The position numbers and the translations under genes were made by a program. This document shows, one piece after another, positions 8,727-14,259 of a stretch of DNA of 14,259 bases (position 1 is the first letter of the stretch; each line of letters starts with the position of its first letter). The DNA is from Hypholoma sublateritium FD-334 SS-4. Taxonomy: Eukaryota > Basidiomycota > Agaricomycetes > Agaricales > Strophariaceae. The notes beneath the pieces are model-generated. The model did not search any database. It was not told the DNA's origin and worked only from the letters and a program-made list of their open reading frames with translations. The stretch covers positions 51,522 to 65,780 of the forward strand of contig KN817679.1 in NCBI GenBank assembly GCA_000827495.1, written 5' to 3'.

Positions 8727-9647
8727 CTACATAGTTGGAAAATCACATGGCAAGCAAATTTCCTTGATGACCTGATACTCTATACGAACAACATTTCCCG
8801 CATGGAGATCAGTTAGATACGCAGATCGTGCGGCATCGTGACTATGAAATTTCTTGACTTGGTATCCTGGTATTCCTGTCGTGTGGGCACTGATCAAATC
8901 CCTGAAAGAACCATGGAATTAAAGCTAAGTGGAAAGAAGGACAGACATGAAATCAAGCTAGACGCACTGTCCATAGTAAACTCCGGGAACTCGCCCAATC
9001 GTTATGCAGTACCAGAGTCCCGGTGAATGGTCGGTGGGACAGTCTATACATCCGAAAATAAGTTGAATTATAGCTTGATCTGGCATAGCCGTGTCATAGT
9101 TCACTCACCAGGATGTGCAAATAATCCCACTATACCACAGAGGTCGGAAAGGGAGAGAACCTCCCGTTGCAACACTACAGTTCCACGATGAACTCGCCCT
9201 TCATTCCATGCAGAGCGGAATGCCACTGTTGCCAGTTCTTTTGTGTCAAACCGTAGTAACAACGACCGAGTTTGGAACTCCAGATATGTTAGAAGTAATT
9301 TCGTTACTGTCAGAGCCACATATGTCAATATGTTATAGTCGAGGTTACCAATAGAAATGACTTAACGGGCCGAAATAGATCCCTGGGCGACGACCAACAA
9401 TGATAGTGTACCAGAATATTTCATCTGGTTGCACTCCTATTACGCTGGAAGGCAGTACAGTAGATGCAGATTTTAATGCAGGAGTTTCTGCATCAACAAA
9501 TTTGGCCATCGTTGAGAACCGGCCGAGTTGTTGCTCACCACTCAGGAGCGGTTTAAAAACGACAGGGAAGGGGGCATATTTCTGACAACCAATGATCTCA
9601 TTATTTTGTAGTGGGGATGCCGGATTCAATTGGATTTCCAATGATTC
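8727..9647 (-). CDS. Protein with two tandem viroplasmin-like (RNase H1 N-terminal) domains; first domain frameshifted
   Basis: Exons on the minus strand: 9647(?)-9367, 9306-9109, 9043-8968 and 8901-8727 (TAG at 8727-8729). Introns are 60, 65 and 66 nt (donors GTTAAG, GTGAGT, GTGCGT; acceptors ACAG, ATAG, TCAG), and every junction codon closes in phase. Exon 1 ends with WYTIIVGRRPGIYFG. Exon 2 gives SNISGVPNSV and, one base out of frame, RFDTKELATVAFRSAWNEGR. Exon 3 gives WYCITIGRVPGVYYGQ. Exon 4 gives TTGIPGYQVKKFHSHDAARS and ends in AGNVVRIEYQ and a short tail. Known: the pattern WY.(V/I)..GR.PG(I/V)Y...(S/T)G(V/I)PG..(V)KKF...(E/D)A is that of the viroplasmin/RNase H1 N-terminal fold, which binds RNA-DNA hybrid or double-stranded RNA in RNase H1. 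Inferred: a nucleic-acid-binding protein; no RNase H catalytic domain is present. Exon 2 is 198 nt, whereas phase needs a length of 3n+2, so about one extra base lies near 9255-9275. The true start is unresolved: the frame closes upstream at a TGA, with no good ATG. Confidence 0.65.
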
Positions 9648-9846
9648 TCAAAATCACGCTGCGTGAAATCTTTCACTGACGAACATATATCTTGCTGTGA
9701 AACAATTTTCTTGCAGAAAGATCGCAATCTCGAAGCGAAGCAAAGGACTCGCGCTGTGTTGAAACCAGCACAAGTTGAAATAATTCCCCCCATCCCTTTC
9801 CAGTTTTTCTATTTTGAGCCCGTCCTACCGTAATAATTCACCCCGG
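9648..9846. promoter_or_regulatory. Shared intergenic region of a divergent gene pair
   Basis: About 200 bp separate the 5' ends of the two divergent genes. It includes a pyrimidine-rich tract near 9788-9815 on the plus strand. No clear TATA box or known operator was found. Because the minus-strand start is unresolved, a small upstream exon of that gene may also lie here. Confidence 0.3.
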
Positions 9847-10957
9847 ATGCCTCCCAAGGCCGTACCACCGTCCCTCCGAAAGGTTAAAGCTCTTCGATCA
9901 AATACTCCTGCGAAAGGTAATCTTTCACACTATGATATTATGATGTTCCCTGAAAGCATGCGGTAGACGAAATACTTGCGGTGGCCAATGCCCCTCAGGT
10001 GACACATGTCAACACCAACAATGCTGTAGACCTTGCTGGGCAGTTGGATATTGCTATTCAAAGGAGGCAGGCCGCTGAGCAAGCGATCAATACTTTTACA
10101 GCAACATATGCTGGGCCCAAAACGCGCAAATTCAGTGGTGAGGAACTTCCAAATATCTAATTTCATTCTACTAAACTACCTTTAAGATGCACTGGAGCCG
10201 TACCAAGAGTCCCTAGAGAAGTGGGGAACGGAAGTATTGAACATAGAGATAGCTATTAATACCTGTGAGAATTGCGTCTCTGAGCTTTTGCGTCAGTATA
10301 TTGCGTATGGATCTAACAAAAAATAAATTGCAGTAGAAGATTCCCTGAAGACTTGTGAAAGCCGGGACATGAGGCAGGAGGAGTTGGAGATTCATATTTC
10401 CGAGGAACTGTTGTCCTCCCGGACCAATGCAATCGATATTGATGCTTCCTCCGTACGTTGTATTTCTTACAGTTATTCTGCTCAGTGTTCACACATATTC
10501 TCAGCCAAATGAGCAGCAGGCCATTTCCGCACCAATGGGAGCTGACAACATTCAAGGAGAAGGACATCATGGGCAAGCGATGTTGTCGGCCGGTTCCTTT
10601 GTACGTCTTATTCCTATTTTTAGATCATTCCTCATATTTTTTAACTCATATTCCAAGCTAAATCAGCAGATGGTTATCGATGCTACAATAGGGACTACTA
10701 CTCAGGAGAAGTTGTCTACCACTCCTATTGCCATTCGTCCCTTTTTTTAATAACATTTTCCGTGCTTTAACACATATTTGAAACTCAATTAGAAGTCGAC
10801 AATCACAAATGCAACCGACACCGCTAGTCAGGCAGCTGAAACTACAGCTTCCAGAGAGCCTGGAGCTCCAACTGTCTCTATATTCCACCGACATCCCATT
10901 CTGATATCTTGCGTTAGTGGACTTCTTGGAGGATTTGGGCATTTAGGAAAGAGGTGA
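9847..10957 (+). CDS. Multi-exon gene of unknown family with duplicated C-terminal exons
   Basis: It starts at ATG 9847 with a basic N-terminus (MPPKAVPPSLRKVKALRSNT). Exons: 9847-9916, 9967-10137, 10187-10291, 10334-10452, 10505-10600, 10658 (or 10667)-10736, and 10793-10957 with TGA at 10955-10957. Introns run 42 to about 57 nt, with donors GTAATC, GTGAGG, GTCAGT, GTACGT and GTACGT. The second intron has a TACTAAAC branch-like site. The first five junctions close in frame; the last (donor GTCCCT at 10737) does not, by one base. Exon 2 is a helical Gln/Ala-rich segment (LDIAIQRRQAAEQAINTF). Exons 3-4 are acidic and helical, with ENCVSELL and CESRDMRQEELEIHISEELL. Exons 5-7 begin with related peptides. 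The end is hydrophobic and then basic (HPILISCVSGLLGGFGHLGK), so a short C-terminal membrane anchor is possible. I do not recognise the family. The long phase-consistent splicing makes a real or recently real gene likely. Confidence 0.55.
10453..10830 (+). repeat. Three successive intron-exon units, about 140-150 bp each
   Basis: Units start at the intron donors 10453, 10601 and about 10737. Units 1 and 2 share GTACGT donors and a CACATATTCTCAGCCAAATG / CTCATATTCCAAGCTAAATC acceptor region (22 of 29 bases alike when extended through the AGCAG that follows). Their exons encode PNEQQAISAPMGA and LNQQMVIDATIGT. The third unit is more diverged (CACATATTTG...CAATTAG, then STITNATDT). This lies inside the gene at 9847-10957. 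Confidence 0.5.
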
Positions 10958-11059
10958 GGATACTACCAGAAGTCTGCTTTAATGGGTGTTATAAAAGATG
11001 ATTTGATCTGGTGGGATAATATTTGGCTCGCCTCGCGCCTTAGAAACTGTGCAAATTAT

Positions 11060-11500
11060 AGCTCGGTGCGAGCTGGGTCACGCGGTTGACATTGCTCACA
11101 CAACCGCACTCGGAGACAGCGAGATGGGTCCCGCAGCACGAACTACAACTGGCTGCGAGCTGGGTCCCGCGAAGTTCTATTGGTACGTGTTATCCCACTC
11201 GTACGCGCAGATATCTCGTACGCGCAGAGATTCCCGCGGTGCGCATTCAACTGACAGAGATTTTCCTCGTAATATGTGAAGTATCATTATGGTGCCCGCG
11301 TGGAAGTGGCGGGACGGGGCTCGCGTCGCCTGTTATTGTTGGGCGCGAGACATGTCCCGCAGTACACCGAAGACATCACTCCTGTGACCACTCAGATGCC
11401 GCGGGATCCCTGGTATCTAGGTCGTGAGCTGGGTCTCGCGCTGAACAAAGTACGGCGCTTGCGTGGCCATATTCAGAGGTGGCGAGATGAGACCCGCGGT
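11060..11500. repeat. GC-rich degenerate repeat array, right copy
   Basis: Variants of GCGAGCTGGGTCCCGCG occur at 11067-11084, 11118-11136, 11154-11171, about 11343-11362 and 11421-11442. The segment 11416-11442 matches 8392-8418 of the left array at 25 of 27 bases, and the flanking GAAGTA...GCGTGG blocks also recur. Both arrays run in the same orientation. No gene is supported inside. Confidence 0.7.
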
Positions 11501-11643
11501 ATAGTACCAAGTACAGAATCTGTGAAGTTGTCCTATTCAGACGCGCTTTGACTGCGATGCGCACTCCTACGCCTGGTTGTGGATGGGTTCAGGGTATATC
11601 AAATACGTAGAATAGCTTTTACTTAATCCATACATTAATTTGT

Positions 11644-11949
11644 CTAACGTACAACGATCTGTGCTTTGCATATCCGATTTCTGTTCCAAATTGAAAGAAA
11701 TGTCTTTGTAAGCACAATAGCGCGCTCCTGAGACATATACGCCACTGCCTTCCGAACCCGCAGAATCCCGCCGTTGCCACATTCCGCGGCGCTGGAGTTG
11801 ATATACAGGAGCTCTGGATTGGCCTCGCAGTATGTGTTGAGGAAGGCAGCATGGCCACATTTTGTGTGACCCATTGCATGGAAAGTGTCGATAACAAATA
11901 GTGTGTTTGTGAAGAAAACTGGTTTCCGAAGCATGCAATATAGAAAAAT
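11644..11949 (-). pseudogene. C-terminal remnant of a KDZ-type transposase
   Basis: An open frame ends at TAG (11644-11646). It contains CMLRKPVFF, then FVIDTFHAMGHTKCG, INSSAAECGNGGILRVRKAV, AYMSQERAIVLTKTF and LSIWNR. Known: this order (Y-C-M-L-R-(E/K)-P..FF, a short loop, (I/V)D.(F/M)H..GHT.C, (N/S)(T/S)SAAECGN(G/S)G, RIRK, YM.Q..A, F.S(I/V)WNR) is the end of proteins carrying the Kyakuja-Dileera-Zisupton transposase domain with cysteine-cluster (CxC) partners, which are abundant in agaricomycetes. About 100 codons remain of a protein that is normally several hundred long. The catalytic core is absent. The match begins at the codons just before the ATG at 11934 and stops sharply at about 11949, where AT-rich sequence starts. 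This marks a 5' truncation; it is not a functional gene. Confidence 0.75.
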
Positions 11950-11990
11950 GTATATTTATGTGCTGTTGCGGCGCCGCATGTATATAAAAA

Positions 11991-12389
11991 TTAATCTATG
12001 ACAACAGGGTTGGAGCTTGTACCTATGGTGTCATGGGTTAAATCTATGGGGTTGTGACAACCCCCATGTCCATATCTCTCTACAAATTGTTTTGCCGCTA
12101 GATGCAAATCCCCACTGTACTGTCGCTCGGGTGCCCATGTTGGTACGCTGAAGCGGGGTGCACCAGAGGCGCATTGAGGTCCGACCTTGAAGGGTGGTAG
12201 AATAGTTGATCTGCTGCCTGGGCCCAGCGCCATGCAATTCTGTGGGGGTGGAGGGATCCCCGTGCCTTGACGTGCAGCTTTGGGGTCGCTGTAAGCTCCA
12301 CGAAGAAGTCCCCTGCATTGCCGACATTTTCGGGTGGTGCCATATGAGCGAAATGGATTTGGTAATAAGTTGGAGTTTCGGCTCGCGTT
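11991..12389 (-). CDS. Open terminal exon: CxxC motif and IDLT-type C-terminus, unknown family
   Basis: One minus-strand frame is open for 132 codons. It begins after an intron acceptor-like AATTTAG (AG at 12390-12391) and ends at TAA 11991-11993. It reads PNPFRSYGTTRKCRQCRG near its start (a C-x2-C pair), then GAYSDPKAARQGTGIPPPP, then FSVPTWAPERQYSGDLHLAA, and ends with NPIDLTHD and a valine-isoleucine-aspartate tail. There is no ATG at its upstream end, so earlier exons would be needed; I could not trace them. The two other minus-strand frames are also long here (up to 172 codons from 12549). I prefer this one for its splice acceptor, CxxC pair and acidic IDLT tail, a motif common in fungal nuclear proteins and in SUMO-interaction sequences. 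The function is not known. Confidence 0.4.
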   Translation of the reverse strand, partial: NASRNSNLLPNPFRSYGTTRKCRQCRGLLRGAYSDPKAARQGTGIPPPPQNCMALGPGSRSTILPPFKVGPQCASGAPRFSVPTWAPERQYSGDLHLAAKQFVERYGHGGCHNPIDLTHDTIGTSSNPVVID

Positions 12390-13059
12390 CTAAATTGTCT
12401 GGACGGGACGCGGATGTTCGACGTGGCGAGCGTGGCTGTGCAGCGTTGGTTAGAATTAGCCTTAAATAATTTAAATCAAGACATATGTATGTACATAAAG
12501 TGTATAACCTACTACTGAGACGTGACGTTGGCTCGTGCAGATTTTGCACAACTTACTCGATAAATAATATATTTGGGAGAGCGTGGGAATGTTTACGCCC
12601 GTGCGCGCCTACGCACGCCCACTGCACGTTTTCCCTTTGCACCCACCAAAGACCTCGCTGAAGATCTCGCGTCGACAGCTTCATTCTCTTGGAAAGCCAG
12701 TATCTCAAATACTTAATTGAAGCCCCTACAAGTTGCACCCTATTAGCCTCGACGAGACACGTAGTTTACCGCTGTGTCTTGGCTGTGTCAAATGTTGCAT
12801 GTGTAGATTATGGCGCTAATTCATGTCATAGCTCAGTGCGTAGGAACCAATACTAAGTAAAATGTTTAAAACATACTCTTTATTAGTACTATTCAGCACT
12901 TATGTTATCTATTGGAGTCCACTGCTTGTGAATACTAAATAGCCATGTGTAACTAGGTCAGTGCTGAGAGCGTGGTGGAGGCTGTGTGAATTCGCCAGGG
13001 TGAATGTACTGGTATCAACAGCAACAAAGGAAACTCAAAACTACCATGAAATAATGGAA
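12390..13059. other. Gene-poor stretch
   Basis: No supported gene. Upstream exons of the frame ending at 12389 may be hidden in 12390-12550. A 61-codon minus-strand frame (12553-12738) starts only at a GTG and has no family signature. From about 12780 the sequence is AT-rich and featureless. Confidence 0.4.
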
Positions 13060-13190
13060 AGTTACTTCGCAAGTTAACTCGTAATTTCACCAAGTTCACG
13101 GGCGAACTTGGCTCAATTTAACTTGTCCTGCCAAATAGTTAGCACAAGCTAACTTGTGCAGGCGCAAGTTACTTTTACAAGTTACTTTGT
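13060..13190. repeat. Cluster of AAGTTA/TAACTT palindromic motifs
   Basis: AAGTTA, TAACTT and close variants recur about nine times in 130 bp on both strands. Two true inverted repeats lie inside: CCAAGTTC (13090-13097), 6 nt, GAACTTGG (13104-13111); and GCACAAG (13142-13148), 4 nt, CTTGTGC (13153-13159). An NN at 13192-13193 marks an assembly break at its right edge. It could be the remnant of a small non-autonomous element or a binding-site cluster. Confidence 0.6.
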
Positions 13191-13376
13191 TNNCAACCAC
13201 AGATTTGTGCTACTTGTAATATAGCAAACGAAAGTTGGGTGGATGTTGTAGGTGTAGATTATTTTGCTGAGTGCAACTGTGCGTCTACGCGCGATGGTGC
13301 GCCGCTGTATGTAATCAGCAAGGTCAGGGCCTACTGCACAGGCTACAGAGTACTGTGCAGATGGGGACCTATACTA

Positions 13377-13434
13377 TGGCACTGTGGGACACTATACAGT
13401 GCTGCATAGCATCTCCTAGTGTACCACAGTGCCA
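13377..13434. repeat. Hairpin with 18-bp arms, one mismatch
   Basis: TGGCACTGTGG (13377-13387) is the exact complement of CCACAGTGCCA (13424-13434). After one G/A mismatch the pairing continues with ACACTA (13389-13394) and TAGTGT (13417-13422), leaving a 22-nt loop. It could be a small inverted-repeat element or a small-RNA precursor-like fold. Confidence 0.7.
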
Positions 13435-13470
13435 GTTTTGGCCCCCCAAACCCAGACATTGCTGATGTGG

Positions 13471-13615
13471 CTGCACACCGTACCGTAACGGCAGACGGCA
13501 GTCAACGGCCACGGGAGTTGCCGTCACCGTACCGTATCCAACTTTACTACATGGATGACGGTACGTACGGTGGTCCCTACGGCGCCTCACGGCCGTGTAC
13601 GGTCAACGGTCAAGG
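13471..13615. repeat. CCGT/ACGG-rich direct and inverted repeat
   Basis: CACCGTACCGTA is repeated at 13476-13487 and 13525-13536. GGATGACGGTACGTACGGTG (from 13553) is a near-inverse copy of the second. Further ACGG and CCGT units fill the gaps (ACGGCAGACGGCAGTCAACGG; ACGGTCAACGGTCAAGG). It looks like a degenerate short-motif satellite. The reading frames across it are not coding. Confidence 0.6.
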
Positions 13616-13679
13616 AACATGTTACACATATTTAGATTGGATGTATTCTATACCTATCAAATATATATGTCCTTGAGAA

Positions 13680-14259
13680 CTCACATCTCGTCATATTTTT
13701 TAGTGGGGTGGCACAACGCCCGCCAAAGCCGTGGGCATCACACGTGACTTGATTCGGCAAGATCTGTCACAAAACGTGAAACAGTGCCAAAATTGGCCGA
13801 ATTTCAGATGTTTGTAGGCTTGCGAGAGCACCACTCATCTGCAACAGTCCAAAACAGCTCTTAAATAGTAGATGGAAGTATAAAAGCGATATTTAGGTGA
13901 TTTCAAAGCATAGAAATTAGGTTCAAATTAAGTATGACTGCAATATGGTAAATCAGTGCTGCGAAATAGCAGTGCGCAGCGGTGGCTGTGCACGAATCAA
14001 AATTGTTTCCTGGTCATAGAAGATCTTTGTTGAAATATATCAGGAATGTTTCCAAAAAATCTACTCAGAAAGGCAGTTTGGTGCTTTACTTCAACAGAAA
14101 GAAATGTTTCATTACATAAAATGAAGGACTTGTTGAGACCAGATTTTTTATCTATGTCTTCTAACACACATAAAATGGCCAATGTGATACCCTAACTTTA
14201 CAATGAGGACATAATTTAAAATTCTGGTTTCAACAAAGTGTTTTAATCTATATTTTAAT
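13680..14259. other. AT-rich right end, no supported gene
   Basis: The stretch is mostly AT-rich. A 61-codon minus-strand frame (13997-14182) reads plausibly (SGLNKSFILCNETFLS, FFGNIPDIFQQ) but starts only at TTG and has no recognised motif. It could be an exon of a gene beyond the window. CAGTGCCAAAATTGGCC near 13782 resembles CAGTGCCAGTTTTGGCC at 13426. Confidence 0.3.

Noticed and set aside
10793..10905. Alternative frame after the last intron of the gene at 9847 (QLKLQLPESLELQLSLYS)
   Set aside because: It would join in phase with an earlier donor near 10711, but that donor (GTTGTC) is poor and the chosen frame better matches the repeated exon pattern. Transcripts would decide.
12031..12549. 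172-codon minus-strand frame overlapping the CxxC exon
   Set aside because: It is longer, but it has no family-like motif, and its start is weak. The overlapping frame 11991-12389 has a splice acceptor, a CxxC pair and an IDLT tail.
13997..14182. 61-codon minus-strand frame near the right edge
   Set aside because: It has only a TTG start, no motif, and AT-rich context. It could be an exon of a gene outside the window but cannot be supported here.
1..14259. tRNA or rRNA genes
   Set aside because: A visual scan for B-box-like GGTTCRANNCC and for conserved rRNA segments found none on either strand. A covariance-model search would be decisive.

Overview
The window looks like a piece of an agaricomycete (mushroom-forming basidiomycete) genome, from a repeat-rich accessory region. 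Three things point there. Introns are short (about 49-70 nt) with GTATGT/GTGAGT-type donors and CTGAC/CTAAC-like branch sites. The proteins include a long F-box/LRR-type protein, a viroplasmin-like (RNase H1 N-terminal) domain pair and a KDZ-type transposase tail, all common in agaricomycetes. Between genes there are many decayed repeats. Scattered single N bases mark ambiguous consensus positions. Exon models below come from splice signals and phase matching done by eye, not from a gene finder.

Layout. 1-130: a possible 3' tail of a gene entering from the left. 346-1548 (-): an intact 400-codon gene with a Zn2Cys6-spaced cysteine cluster and a lysine-rich segment. About 2040-4185 (+): coding-like, intron-containing sequence with no consistent reading frame, probably one or two decayed genes of unknown family. 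About 4560-5010: a diverged tandem duplication with a hairpin. 5311-5757 (-): a small intact gene of unknown function. 5931-7749 (+): an F-box protein gene with no visible ATG and an in-frame TGA, so probably a pseudogene. 8090-8490 and 11060-11500: two arrays of one GC-rich repeat family in the same orientation, enclosing a lower-GC island.

The island (about 8.5-11.0 kb) holds the most interesting content. A minus-strand gene (8727 to about 9647) encodes two viroplasmin-like domains in tandem. A divergent plus-strand gene (9847-10957) of unknown family has C-terminal exons that look like successive duplications of one intron-exon unit. The two share a roughly 200-bp intergenic promoter region. 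Each gene carries one place where the frame does not close, so either both are recently damaged or there are sequence errors.

The right part is transposon debris and repeats: the C-terminal end of a KDZ-type transposase (11644-11949, -), an open exon with a CxxC motif and an IDLT-type tail (11991-12389, -), a cluster of AAGTTA-type palindromes, an 18-bp-arm hairpin and a CCGT/ACGG-rich repeat. I see no rRNA, tRNA or CRISPR array.
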